The translations under genes and the position numbers were made by a program. This document shows, one piece after another, positions 34,670 through 48,302 of a DNA stretch of 64,000 nt. The DNA is from Lobosporangium transversale (Eukaryota; Mortierellomycota; Mortierellomycetes; Mortierellales; Mortierellaceae). Within the stretch, counting starts at the first letter, position 1, and each line of letters opens with the position of its first letter. The stretch covers positions 62,001 through 126,000 of the forward strand of contig NW_019028996.1 in assembly GCF_002105155.1 (NCBI RefSeq). Reading direction: 5' to 3'. The notes under the pieces are model-generated. The model worked only from the letters and a program-made list of their open reading frames with translations, did not search any database and was not told the DNA's origin.

Positions 34670-37600
34670 TGCTCGGGTGCAACCTTGTTATTCCTCGGAT
34701 CTCTGTTAGTTCCTTCAGCCGTTAAGGGCATATCCGTAACACGCGCTTGGTCATCACTGGAGGCAAGGACTATTTTCATTTCATCTGCTAGCCCCTCCAT
34801 TAACGTTTCCTTCTCAAATTCCATCTTAGGGATTTTGGGTAGAGAGGCAGGATGTAAACCGTTATGAGTCAATGTATTAGTCGAAGAGTTTCTACTAATT
34901 CCTGAGCATGATGATACATCCTGTACAGAAGAAGATGCGCTGGTTATGTTTGAGAATGCTGAACCAGCAGGAGGACGTAAAGAGTCCGTCCGCACGATGC
35001 TCCCTCGACGTGGCGCTCGGGAGACACCGCAAAATAAGGTTAGCCTTGAGTATGGATAGGCCTCTTGAACGTACTTGGGAGGGCCTGAGACAGAATCAAT
35101 ACTGTAGGCAGTTGGCGCCGTGGAGGCTGTGACGGCGGCAACCAGGCGGCGACGAGCAGAGTTTGTGCAAGATGGAGCATATTGCTCGAAGGATTGGATT
35201 AGCTTTCTACGCGGCCGTGGAGGCAATGGAATAGGCGGCAACTGGACATTCACTGTTCCTCTATCCAAATCTACTACACAAGCCTGTTTCATCATTGATG
35301 AGATAAATTAATAAGCCTTACCAATAAAAGAAGCCTCATAGTAATGAAAAAAATATAATGCTTCTGTTATCTACTTACTTCTTCGGGTGGGAAGTCGGAC
35401 TCACAACAGCTTCGTTTCACGCCGATAATATAAGGTACAGGCGCCTGAAGACATGTCATTAATGCTCCTGGGAGGATTGGGATATAAACTCCATGCCAAT
35501 AAAGTGGGAAGAACATATACAGGAGACTTTCGGCCGCTAATGTCAGCATCCCTAAGTGAGAAGAAATAAAGATAATCCTGCCTTCGGACAGCATAACCTA
35601 TCAAAGAGCGAAAATGTTTACACATATTAATACAATCACTACTCAGTAATAATGATAATGAAAGTTTGTTTTACTCACTTCAATCAAAGTAACAATATCC
35701 TCAGCTGAAATGCACCGGAATAGCGGATACAAGGAGAACTATAGTAAATTAAATAAAGCGCATTTAGTAGCCATTTCAGGATCGTGAAGCCATCGAACCC
35801 AAATAAAATAATCTGCGTTGACGAACATTTTTCACAATAGGAACGCTATTTAGAGCCGGCCTGGATGCGTAAATCATGCGGTCATTGATGGTGATTCCAA
35901 TCTCCAGTTTTCCGAACGGAGGGATACCAACGTCATGGATAATGTTTTTCACATAACTATCATATCAACCAAAGCATAAAAACGTTAATAAACAACAGTA
36001 CTTTGCGGCACACATCACATTAGATCTAAATATATAAATACATATAAAAAGACCTTTCAAGTCGGAAAGAATTTGAGCTCAATCCAGGATGCTCCACGCC
36101 ACCTGAACATGCCACAACCACTGCCAACAGCCAATCTCTCAGCAGATAATGATATGGAACCGCGCTCACAAGACCCACACATCGTGGGATCCAAACATCC
36201 TCGGGCTCCACGAAGAGTCTCTTCCAAGGCTGCATCTGATCCTCTAGCAGCGCCAACTTTTCTTCTGAATCAAAGATGTCTCGCTTCAGATCCAGAATCT
36301 GCGGCTTCCTTCCGAGAGTCTGTTCTTCTTTTAATCTGTTTCGTAAACTATGGAGTGTTGCTCGTTCCCGTGATATCTTAGTCTTGATGGCCTTCACATA
36401 TTCCATCTCGCTCTCCGACTGAATCGTCAGATAAATGCAAAAATCAAGGATTTAGATATGTGGAGGCAAGAGTGATAAATTAGATGGCTACACTTGGAAG
36501 ATTACCACGCCAATACATCAATTATTTTGAAATCCCTCTGAGCTTAAGGTGCATACCATGTGGTTCCTAGTCCAATGTTCACAGAGAGCTATAAATTGCT
36601 GCTGCATGGATGTAGGTAGCCGTTCATAAATAGTTACACACACTGCATATGATCGATTCCCGGTTTCCTGTGTCATGACAAAGGAGTGATATGTGGTTGG
36701 TGGTCGTTCCTCTTGTAATACGAAGGATAGCCCTCCTGGAAAGCAGAACTAAGAATGATCGACGAATTCATGAGGATGAGCTTTCTTCTTCTCTTGTTCA
36801 GGTGCAATTACCATGTCAAAGAAATTAACAGAGCTCGGGTTTCTGTAATAAATGGGGACTCTATTTTTACTCGTCTTCGGCCATATTCAATGTTATGGCT
36901 TACCATTGGCAAATGAGGTGGGAAGGCCTCTGCATCCTCCCAGTCTGTCTCTGGATACCGACAAGTCACAATGGGATCAAAGAGCAGCTCTGCAGGATGT
37001 ATATCTGGAGATTTCCGTGCTGATTCCTGTGTTAATTCCTGCGTACCTCCTGCTTGAGCGTTGTCAGCTCCGTGGACGATTTTGGACCGACTCCGGACTA
37101 CAGCCATATTTTTTTCAAAAGTTAAACACTTCTTGTCCTGTACCGAAAATCTAGTTTTCCCTTGCTGTTGGATTTTGGAAAGTGCAGGTATTTGTGTTGT
37201 CATTGCATTCATATTCAATGGACTTGTGCTTTGTCGCCTCATGTTAGAGACTTCGTTATATTCATGGATATCAACGTGAATAAAAATAAAAATAAAAATA
37301 AAAATAAAAATAAAAATAAGAATCAAGGTTTTGATTTGTATGAGTGAAATTTTTTTGTTTTAGTACATTATAAACTCTCATGATCACTTGAAAGGCATCA
37401 AAGGCCGAGTGATCAAAGTCAATCCCATACTTATTCTAGTTTCCGCTACTGCTGCTATAGGACTATGATTAGTGTGTTGCTCTGCTGTGTACATTTCATG
37501 ATCATCATCATCATCTCGGACCATCATTGGGTCCTTTGCTATTTCTTGACGGATCCCTTCCTGCACTGTCCTGAAAAGCGTTCCTGCAGATATGTGTCGA

Positions 37601-38290
37601 TAACTTGGTTTGTGCCGAAGTCTTGTAGTGTTATTCTCTACAATATTAATATCACTCAATGTCACCGACCTCCTATTGGGTCGCCTTGATATGGCCAAAG
37701 CAGCGTTGATGGCTGTCTTTGGAGCTGCTGTGACCGCAGATCTCTCAGTAAGTGCCGAATCTATGACTGAATAAGGCGGCGCAAGTGCTGTTACATTGCA
37801 CAGTATAGAAGATCAGAAAAAGTGTTCCAAATATTAGATGAAAATACAAAAAGAAAACCTGCTTTGATTGTTACGTTCGGTTTCACATACTTCGGGAAGG
37901 GGGAGTTGAAGATTGATTATCGAGGGTGGCGGAGGTTGGATGGGGGCGAGTCACTTGTGCCATGGACTTGGACCGTGCCCTTTGGTTGGACCTGGTTTTA
38001 CATGTCTCCGTTGCTTGTGTATGTGTCTGCGGGTTGTTTGCAATGAAAGCTAAAGCTGAGGCTGTGTCACCATTGAAAAATGAGCTGTGCACAAAAACAT
38101 CCTGACCCTGACCCTGACTCTGACTCTGTGGCGGATATTGTGTTTCGCTTGTAGGACTAACATCAGACGTGAGGGGTTCAGTTGGAGGGATGTCTGATGC
38201 TGCCAATAAAATGTCATCCCTCAAGCCGACCATGAAAAAATAGTCAGCAATACGCTTCGGAGGTAATGATTGTCCTGTCATGGATGTCAT
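32836..38290 (-). CDS. DENN-domain Rab exchange factor with C1-type zinc finger
   Basis: Twelve exons: 38290..37891, 37787..37431, 37250..36904, 36748..36557, 36418..36054, 35956..35827, 35738..35679, 35597..35379, 35283..34669, 34593..33397, 33241..33074, 32952..32836; about 1388 aa. The uDENN begins RIADYFFMVGL and continues CRYPETDWEDAEAFPPHLPM/FCFPGG. The central DENN core is MLSEGRIIFISSHLGMLTLA, FFPLYWHGVYIPILPGAL, APVPYIIGV. The dDENN-like part includes DRSPGDPEIMFFDEVI near the C-terminus. Between them, at about 1090-1135, CGIC, CEGC, H-x2-C and C-x2-C fit a C1 (diacylglycerol-type) zinc finger. DENN proteins are GDP-GTP exchange factors for Rabs, and a C1 would favour membrane recruitment. 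The exon 2-3 junction (37431/37250) and the exon 6 donor (35827) are ambiguous. Large Ser-rich linkers are present. Confidence 0.85.
37280..37320. repeat. (taaaaa)n hexanucleotide microsatellite
   Basis: Six to seven copies of taaaaa lie in the second intron of the DENN gene. Confidence 0.85.
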
Positions 38291-38524
38291 GGATAGAAGG
38301 TATCTGTGAGTTGGATGTATGAAATATCTATGTGTGTTGTCAATGATATATGAGAAACAAATGCATGTACTAAAGAGAGGAGAGGACAGAGGGAAAAGGG
38401 AGGATACAAGAGGGAAAAAGAAAAGAGAGAAGAGACCAAAAGTTTGCCTTTAAAAGATATATTAATAAAATAGAATTAAACTGAATGTATTCAACTCAGG
38501 ACAATGAATCAATTGACATTTCGT

Positions 38525-38590
38525 CATCTACATCATCTACCTCTACCTCTACCTCTACATCATCTACATCATCATCTACATTTATATTTA
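38525..38590. repeat. Imperfect 6/9-bp repeat (tctacc, tcatctaca)
   Basis: Interspersed copies of tctacc and catcatctaca give a pyrimidine-rich array about 240-300 bp upstream of the DENN start codon. Confidence 0.75.
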
Positions 38591-38839
38591 CCTATCCCTA
38601 TCTTTACATCTACATTTACATCCACTTCTGGATTATGTCTACATTTACATTTGCTGCTATTACACTGACGAGCGAGACCAATGGACGCCAAAGGTGTGGC
38701 ATGATAAGGCTTGCTCGCATTAGAGTTTAATTTAAAAAATATGTAAGTATAAAAATAAAAATTATTGGCTCTCATAATGGACCTTGAGGAAATAATTTGT
38801 AGAATGGCAAGACAAATATCGTGTGAACATGAACAATCT

Positions 38840-38845
38840 TTTATT
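38840..38845 (-). terminator. AATAAA poly(A) signal, EAF3
   Basis: Hexamer on the minus strand 66 bases past the EAF3 stop. Confidence 0.5.
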
Positions 38846-38911
38846 TGTATTAGATGAGCACTCTTTCATAAAAGTGCACTGCGAGGATATACGTGTATTT
38901 TCGGCCATCCA

Positions 38912-40306
38912 TTATGACTTGACAATTGACTGGTATGCAGGACTAGCGTTTTCATATTCTGACAGAAGTAGATCTTTATGATTCTTCTGCATCCACTTAA
39001 GAATATCAACTAGATTCTCCCGCAACGCATTGATCGAGTCTTGATCCATCTCTGTATGTGCAATCAACATGGGAAATTGTACTAGACACAGCCAAAAAAC
39101 GGAGCAATAAATAAATCATGTCACATAATGTATGCATGTATTTCACTTGGCGACAGAATCAAGATGTACAAAAAAAAAAAATACCAAATAGACGGAGTAA
39201 ATGTTCGCCACCATAAATCTCAGAGTCCTCTTTGCCCACGTTCTTTTTTCGAATATCAACATACTGCTGGCGTTCGAACCGGTATAGAAGCATGTTCCCA
39301 AGACATTTATCGAAATATGTCTTGACTCCTGACAGGACCTCTTGAAAAATCTCATCATTCTTACTAATGGATCCAAGCACATGGAAAACATACCACAAGG
39401 GGAAAAAAAAGAAAAAAAAGAATAAATGTCGTGGCAGTCATGTCAGCAGACAATGTGATGTCGAATATTACTGGATGGTCTGTTTTAGTAATTATAGGGA
39501 TCTTGTGAATTCATACGTCTTTTTGTCTTTCTTTGAGTCCCTGTACATGTCCAGAATCTGAACCACATTCGGTGTCCTTGGAAGTGGCACGAGCTATTCC
39601 AAGAGCCAAAATAGAATGGGTAAGTTTGGCCGCCTATTTAATGATCTTTGGCCGTGTATAAAGTCGATAGTTATTCACCTGATGGTTCTTTGTGATATTC
39701 TCCCAATCATCAACGAGCTGAGTCTTTAGAGAGTCTGGAATGGGTACTTTGATCTCTGGTCTCTTAATAAAATCTTCCTCTTTGTCCACACTAGTGTCCT
39801 TGGCTCGCTTTTTCCCTCTATCTGAGCTCTCAGTGGATCCTGATGTCTTTGAAACTGTCTTTTTTTTACCAGGGTACGACTCCTTCAAGCTTGCCTGTTT
39901 TGCAAGATTAGCTTCATTCCATTTGAGAGCGCGCGATTCCGGTACCCATTCATCCCAGCTATCAATATTTGGACGTAGGGGGGAAAAAAAGAAGAAAGCC
40001 GATGAGTTTGGATCTTGATAAAAAGTGGTGACAATATCCATACACAAAAGTGAATAGTGCCTCACGTTTGCTTCCAGCCGCGGTAATGAACAAGATATAC
40101 AGGGCCTTCTTCACCATGTGGGTCAAGACTTCTCCAATCCGTTTTCAAAATCTATGTTTTGAGTGGTGTGGTATTGAAGCATGAGTATCGCTGCGTTGCG
40201 TGTCCTGAAAGTATGCTGAACGTGGTGTCACTCTAACCCTTACTTTAGCCTCATACAACAATGGGCCATGGAAACAGAGTACTGTTTCATTGGCCTCGAA
40301 GGACAT
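38912..40306 (-). CDS. EAF3: Eaf3/MRG15 chromodomain protein
   Basis: Six exons (40306..40244, 40151..40066, 39958..39679, 39593..39517, 39363..39185, 39081..38912) give 284 aa. This is the chromatin reader shared by NuA4 acetyltransferase and Rpd3S deacetylase complexes; its chromodomain binds H3K36 methyl marks. The N-terminal chromo barrel reads NETVLCFHGPLLYEAK/ILKTDW and VYLVHYRGWKQTWDEWVPES, with the aromatic cage residues in YRGWxxxWDEWV. A basic linker (GKKKTVSK, DRGKKRAKD) precedes the MRG domain from about 120: IPDSLKTQLVDDWENI, LVPLPRTPNVVQILDMY, YFDKCLGNMLLYRFERQQY, and IYGGEHLLRLFVQFPMLIA. The length is typical for compact fungal members (yeast 401, S. pombe 337). The gene is divergent with TRM8. 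Confidence 0.95.
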
Positions 40307-40557
40307 CTGTCGTTTGTTTGTCATTATGCCGCGCTGTAACCACTTGCTGGAAAGAGGTCTATTTCAATGTCGATTTAATGTATTGGATTTGGTAATTAGT
40401 CAACCAACTGCAAAGAATGTTGATTTCTCTAAACTGAATAAAATGGTGTCCGCCTTTTTAGTGGCTGAGCAGAATAGTTGTTTTTTGTCCGTGCTTGAGA
40501 TCACTTTTTTTTATTTTTTGAAAAAATAAAATTTTGTAAAAACAATCAGAGCACAAC
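40307..40557. promoter_or_regulatory. 251-bp divergent promoter EAF3/TRM8
   Basis: Both start codons face away from this short gap, so it must serve both genes. It contains a T-rich run near 40505-40520 and no recognisable factor sites. Confidence 0.6.
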
Positions 40558-42308
<1,751 letters not shown>

Positions 42309-42540
42309 ATGGGACTATTCTCCAAGCAAAGTGCCATCACCACCCAAATTGGTAACAGACTTGTATGGAAAGGAGATGTACTGCGCGAAGCATACCACAC
42401 CACCAACTGCACAGGTGCTGACTCGTGAAGATGTTTTTTTTTGCAAAACAGATGTCATCACGGGCTTAGCATCCATTACGAACTGGGACCAAGTTGTTGT
42501 CCTCTGTGAGACTGTCAATGCTAAAGACGATGGGTAAGGT

Positions 42541-42576
<36 letters not shown>

Positions 42577-44727
42577 CTTGTACCGTACTTGGAAAACGAT
42601 GAACATAGACATTTCAGTTAATTACAATAGCCGCTGACATGACCTTCTGTCGCTCATCTCGATTTTCACGGGTGTATTCTCTGCCCCAATTACAAATCCT
42701 AAACCTTTAAACACAATTTACAGAGCCAAAGAAGCGTCCAAGGCTTTGCGGAAGAAGTTGCGTTTAGGAAGGCCACAGCAGCAAATGAACGCCATTACAG
42801 TGAGTGGAACAATACATTTCATGGCGATGTATTCCATGACCTTGAGTTACTTTCTAACTTTATTTTATTTTATTGTATTCAGTTGATCCAAGCCATGGTT
42901 GATGGCTGCGGGTCAAAGTTCAAAGGTATCTTTATGGCACCATTGCGTTTTTTTATCTTTCTATTTTTTTATTTTGTTTTATTTAGAAAAATCTTGCTAA
43001 TGCTATTTATGCCTTTGTCCTTTCTTGTGCTCACAGCCCAATTAGCGACCTCCAAGTTTGCTGAAGATATTGAGACTGTGATCATTGCAGATGTATGGAG
43101 CCTAGTGGATAAATGTGATGTTTGCTACCTGCCATTGGTGGCGAATTAACCGAGCTGATGAATTTTATTTCTTTTCCATATCCGATTTCTTAGGCCACTG
43201 ATGCTAATGTGAAGATTCGCCTCATGGAGCGTCTGGAGGATTGGTCTGTGACATTTGCCACAGATCCAGGTCTTGTCATCATCCCACAGCTTTATTACAT
43301 GCTCATTAAGAACAACACTCCACGAAGTGTAAGAGAACCTTGAACAGAGAGGGAAATCCTTGGTCAGCGCAGTCCACATTATTTTCTGAAACATTATATT
43401 TTCTATTGCATAATTCTATAGAACAATAGTCGGCAAGGCCCTCCTTCACCGACGCGTGCTCCCATCACCCCAGAACAGGTAAATGTTATGAACTACATCA
43501 CCGTCTTTGCATTCCTTTTACGAAAAAAAAAAAAAAAAAAAAAGTTTGTTCAACGCTAGAATATTCATCACACCTATGTACTTGGGGCGAAATAGCAAAT
43601 GAGACAGATGGCACAGGATATTGAACTTGCAAGAAATAATGCACATATGTTAATTGAGGCCGTTTCATTCGCAGATCCTGAGCTGGAGGCCATCGAAGAG
43701 AATGAATTAATCAAGGTAGGCCAGAACGAACATCCAGGATGATGCATGATTTTTTGTTCTCTTGTCCGTCTACCAATAGGATGAAATTCAATTGTGCGTA
43801 CGCTTAACTTTGAACCACTTCGTGCCGTTGTAGGAATTCCACTCCAAATGTTTAACTCTCCAGCGCGGAATCCAGCAATATTTGTCCGAAATGACCGAGT
43901 CAGCAAATCCTAATGAGCAATGGCTAAGTATGTTTGAGAGTACAATAAGTGGGAATTCTATAGGAATAGCGCTCAGAGAAAAAAATTCTAATATAGCTAA
44001 CTCTAACCTCTTTTTATTTATTATGAAACTAAGCATCACTTCTGGCCTGCAATCAGGAGTTAGTCCAAGCTTTCACTGCATACAACCAAATGATGGAGCG
44101 TCAGCACATGAATAAGGTCACGAAAGTGTCGGCGATGACGGACGTTGTACCTAACCGGAGCCCTGAGAACGCACCCAGAAGCTCTCAAGATTATCAACAG
44201 GACTTGATGTCGTTCAACGATATTGATGCCGCTGGGGTTGGCAAAGGGCGCAGCAACAGCTATGAATACAATAATGGCAATGGAGCTTCAGTTAGTAATG
44301 GCAAGGGTGCTCCTACCAGTTACAATGGACCATCAACACATGCATCCTCAACAGATCCTTTCTCGGACGAACCCTATTTTGTTACTGGGCCTGTAGATGT
44401 TGCTACAGCAGTAAAGATGGGGTATATTATATTTCCCTTAAATATTGAATCTTCAGGTGCTGCATTACGAACATTCAAAGACCTTGGAATACTAACACCA
44501 TACGTCATCTTTTTCTTTGTCGATGATCCAGAAAAAGAGCGGATAATCAGGACAAGATTTTTGATGCATCAGCCTATTTTCGACAACAGCAACTGGAACA
44601 GGAGCAACTTCAGGCACTGAAGGAAAGCCAGCGTATCCTTCACGAGCAGCAGCAGCAGCAACAGAGTGATAGTGGATCTAGCCAAACCGCAACAAGTAGC
44701 TCAATCCCTGTATCGACACTCCATTGA
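42309..44727 (+). CDS. LSB5: LSB5-like VHS/GAT domain protein
   Basis: Eleven exons: 42309-42351, 42452-42533, 42724-42799, 42883-42925, 43037-43092, 43194-43328, 43422-43478, 43596-43715, 43834-43927, 44034-44421, 44532-44727; phases close to 429 aa. The protein links clathrin/actin endocytosis to ubiquitinated cargo. The VHS/ENTH-type domain (1-145) opens MGLFSKQSAITTQI, continues ITNWDQVVVLCETVNAKDDG, AKEASKALRKKLRLG (LSB5-specific) and ATDANVKIRLMERLEDW. The GAT bundle (about 165-260) shows ELARNNAHMLIEAVSFADPE and LLACNQELVQAFTAYNQMME. DPF and DEPYF peptides resemble adaptor-binding motifs. The C-terminus is Gln-rich. Retention of the last 110-base intron would give an alternative tail of about 65 residues. 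Confidence 0.88.
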
Positions 44728-46503
44728 AAATTCTATCAACTTATTAGTCGAATTGCCTTTTTTTTTTTTTTTGTACAGAACGTGTCCCTTCCGAGTTTAA
44801 ATTTACTACTTAAAGCTCATCAAAAAGGTTTCGAGATAGTCGAGTACTAAAAATTAGTGTAAAAGAGGGAGACAAGCCAAGTGAATTAATCCTTAGATAT
44901 GCAAGCATATGAAGTCTTGGAACGAGAGAAAAGACTGTGCCAGGCATTTAGCTTTAACTTGCTTTTACTTTAATATTAAGTGGCGGTAAAACACTGCAGC
45001 TGTGAAACCTATTTTGATGGTCGCACAAAATAATGAATTTTAGATTCACAAACGCGTATAAAAGATAATAAAAAAAACAACCCTCAGAGATCGAAGAGGA
45101 TTTGATGGTTTAAAGCAAACTTTGTGAGGACTTTGTCACCAATCTACCTCCTCTGGGCAGATGGCAATGAGGAGGATAAAAAAAAAAGCCAGACCCTAGA
45201 ATTAACACAATTGACAGTACTACAATTACATTAGCAACAATCTCCAGCTTAGAAATGTCTCCAACCACAAAACTGTCAAAGAGCAGGATGGAAAGGTTAT
45301 AGCTTATCTTACTTGTCCCACCTCCTCGGGTCTGATCTCCAGGATATAGTGGTAGTCGGGTTGAAACTCATCAGCTATATTGTGACAGCTGCAAGACATT
45401 CATGCATAGAGATGCTATGGCAGGCATAACTTTCGCAACATTGTTGAGAGCCATCAATTATCAAGGGCGGCCATCCTATATGGACAACAAAATCAAGAGG
45501 AGAGCCAAGCTACAGGGGCTGAGTACGCGTGACGTTGCGTGGCCGTTTCTAGGGGTTTGTGCTGTATTCAACAATTACAACACAGTCACTACGCTATCCA
45601 CATCCGCCGTTCTTTGTGTTAAAGAAAAGGTAAAAAATAAAAATAAAAAAAATAAAAAACTCGAAATCTTACGTGTCGTTGAAGTTCTCCATCCCAAAGT
45701 ATGTTGAAAAATAAGGAAGGTTCTTGAAGAGAGTCGAGAGTCCGGTGCACTTATTTTAATTTGATCTAAGGATTCTCGCTACAATTAGAAAAGGTTGTAC
45801 TAATGAATAGTCACTGAAGTTGTCATATTTTTCTATTACGAGCACCAGTAAGAAAATCTCTATTAAGCAACAAAGACATATAGATATGTATGATAACGTG
45901 ATGCTCTAGCTCCTTTCCAACTTGGGAACTATTGAAGCATAGGTGTAGAGACCTTTCCCCATTGCTCCACGACATAAACGACTTGGATAAACATAAGAGC
46001 CGTTCCCCGCGGTGCAAGACAAAAAAGTAAATGTTCTAGTTTGTCAGTGAGCGTTCATGCATTGTATATATATACATGGACATATATATGCTGCTACTCG
46101 CAAGCCTTAAGAACCAGCGCCTCCACATTCTTTTTCAAGAAACAATTTTGACCCAATAAAGCGTGGTACAGCATATTAATATTGCTCTGAAGGGCAATAG
46201 CCAAATATGGCCAATGTCTACTTGGCACCCTCTTTTTTTGTGGGACCTTCACGAATTTTTATAAACAAATTATATAACAGATTGTGTGCATGTTTGTTTG
46301 CGTTACAAATATCTGACTTAAACTTAATCTGTTTTCCAACCAAATTTCAAAAGTGAGCCAAAATTTATCCGGGTCATGACAAATATGTATTCAAAAAAAA
46401 AAAAATCTACATCTTCATGTCCACTGTATTCGATTATATAACGTTGGCCATAAAGTTTTGTAGCATTGGCGATGCGCTCTTGTACAATTTGTCCTACTCT
46501 TTG

Positions 46504-46534
<31 letters not shown>

Positions 46535-48302
46535 CTGTGCATCGCGTTTTTGGAAGACATGAGTGTGCCAAAATGGATCAAACGAATGTGAGTATGTTCA
46601 TGAAATATACAACACATAAAAAACCCTCACCTTCATCTACATACAACCCACATCCTCTAAACACTATAAGAATATCTTGATTATCAATTCGGTCTACTCT
46701 GACGATGATGCATGAATCCTTGATGCTTTTCTTTTAAGACATATTTATGACTGGATACAGCTTTCAATGAGATATTTGATTGCTGGTCATACGTGCACAA
46801 CAGGACAACAAACGCTATGCTACTCTAGATTTGAACTAAAAGCACGGCAGCTGAAGCCTGGGTCATCAAAGAAATGACCGTTGAGATCCTGGCTTCGGTG
46901 AATCGAGCTGAGGTTATGAGGACTAAAATCAGAATGACGGTCACCAGACCCAAGTGTCTACTTGCGACTGAATGGCTATAGAAGAAGATAGTGGTTCTGA
47001 TTTTAAGGATCTATTTACTCCTTAGACCATTTTAAGTCATACTGGACATGGCTAGACATTGATATCTCAGTTCTGAGCTGCATATTCAAACTAACTTTGG
47101 CGATAATGAGCTTTAAAGTGAGGGAAAGTTCCGAGAAAAGTTGGAGAGCGAGGGCATAACTTTAATTCTTCCACAAAGGAATACGAGTCTTTCCTGGAAG
47201 GCTGCGATCGCAAAAGGAAGTGTGCAATCTCAGCCAAGCAAAGCCCAAATCATTGAAGAAACAGTCAAAAAAAAAAAAAAAAAAAAAAAGAAACTACTAG
47301 ATGATTGAGCTATCAATGCGTGCTTCGTGGATATGGAAGAAGCAGGAGGGTTTCTATTGATGGAGCGGGATTTGATCTATATTCGATCCACAGATTTGGA
47401 TGGCTATGAAAGAGTGTGGTAGAAATATTAGTGTCGTTGGCGCTATTCCATCTACTCGCTTTCAAGTGACAGGGTTCGCCATCATTCCCAGACAATGAAC
47501 CAGATCGATGCTTAAGAACCACGATCGTGGTCGTAACGATCATGTGGGACGTCCAACATTTATACATGATATTTCTTTCTAATAGACAGCGCAAAAACCT
47601 TAAGTCGCCACAGGGTAGGGGGTTCGTTGAGAATTCAGTCCACGTTTGACAATGTCTTCCTCTTTATTCAGTCTTATTGAGGAACGTTAGCCCAAGATCA
47701 AATCCCTTTCAAAAGATGCCATCTTGAATCCAACAAGACAATATACTCAGGCCCATGAATCAATTCAAATTAAATATTCGAAAGGGTTGTCAGAACTGGA
47801 TAGAAAAATCAACCACACTCTTTCCAAAAGGGCCTCAAGAAAGAGATAACCTTGCATTTTTCACTTCAGATCAATGGTTTTGTGAACCCAGACAAAACAC
47901 TTTAAAACACAAAACAAACAACAAACAAAAAAGCAAACAAGCCCAAATAAGCGTTCCTGGGTTGGGAATGTTAACCTTTTTCTAAATGGATAATCGCATG
48001 TGAATGACGAATATTTGCAGACAGAGAGCTCCAATCACACCATCCCCGTACAAAAAATTTGTGTTTGATTGGGTGATAAGCTGTATCCCACACTAATATA
48101 TAATTACTACTTCTTTTGAGCTGTCCTGCTACTGTTCCTGCGCCATTCTTTTTACATATAAAAAAAGTGTACACCCGTCATTCTTACATCTCTTTGCCCG
48201 CCTCTTCTCTTCCCTCCTTCCTTTCCTTTCTTTCTTTCCACTCGGTCAGATCGGTTTTTTTTTTTCTCCTTTGTCCCTTTCTTCCTTCAGTATTCATTAA
48301 GC
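44728..48302. other. 3.6-kb spacer with degenerate sequence
   Basis: No intact gene. A frameshifted zinc-finger-like patch at about 45369-45537 is listed separately. Poly(A) tracts occur at 46504-46532 and about 47266-47289. A CAAA-rich repeat lies near 47895-47945. T/C-rich DNA at 48180-48300 is the leader of the permease gene. A 94-aa minus-strand frame at 47313-47594 has no recognisable features. Confidence 0.45.
45369..45537 (+). pseudogene. Possible B-box/zinc-finger-like gene relic
   Basis: One frame reads THQLYCDSCKTFMHRDAMAG. The next frame then continues HNFRNIVESHQLSRAAILYG to a stop. C-x2-C, H and H spacing resembles a B-box zinc finger with some metal ligands lost. A single-base change of frame after AMAG, no start, and no flanking exons suggest a decayed fragment. 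The alternative is chance or an unrecognised splice. Only the two adjoining Cys/His-rich frames support it. Confidence 0.3.

Larger units (their letters stand above)
38291..38911. promoter_or_regulatory. Spacer between EAF3 and the DENN gene
   Basis: 621 bp, probably the DENN promoter plus EAF3 3' UTR. It contains a TCTACC/TCATCTACA tandem array at about 38525-38590 and T-rich segments. No gene. Confidence 0.5.

Noticed and set aside
36805-36903. Extra DENN exon reading on from HLPM in the retained frame
   Set aside because: Splicing 36904 to 36748 gives PHLPM-FCFPGG, the expected uDENN sequence in phase 0; reading on gives an unrelated tail and a stop.
47313-47594. 94-aa minus-strand frame
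   Set aside because: No domain, no plausible start, surrounded by degenerate sequence.
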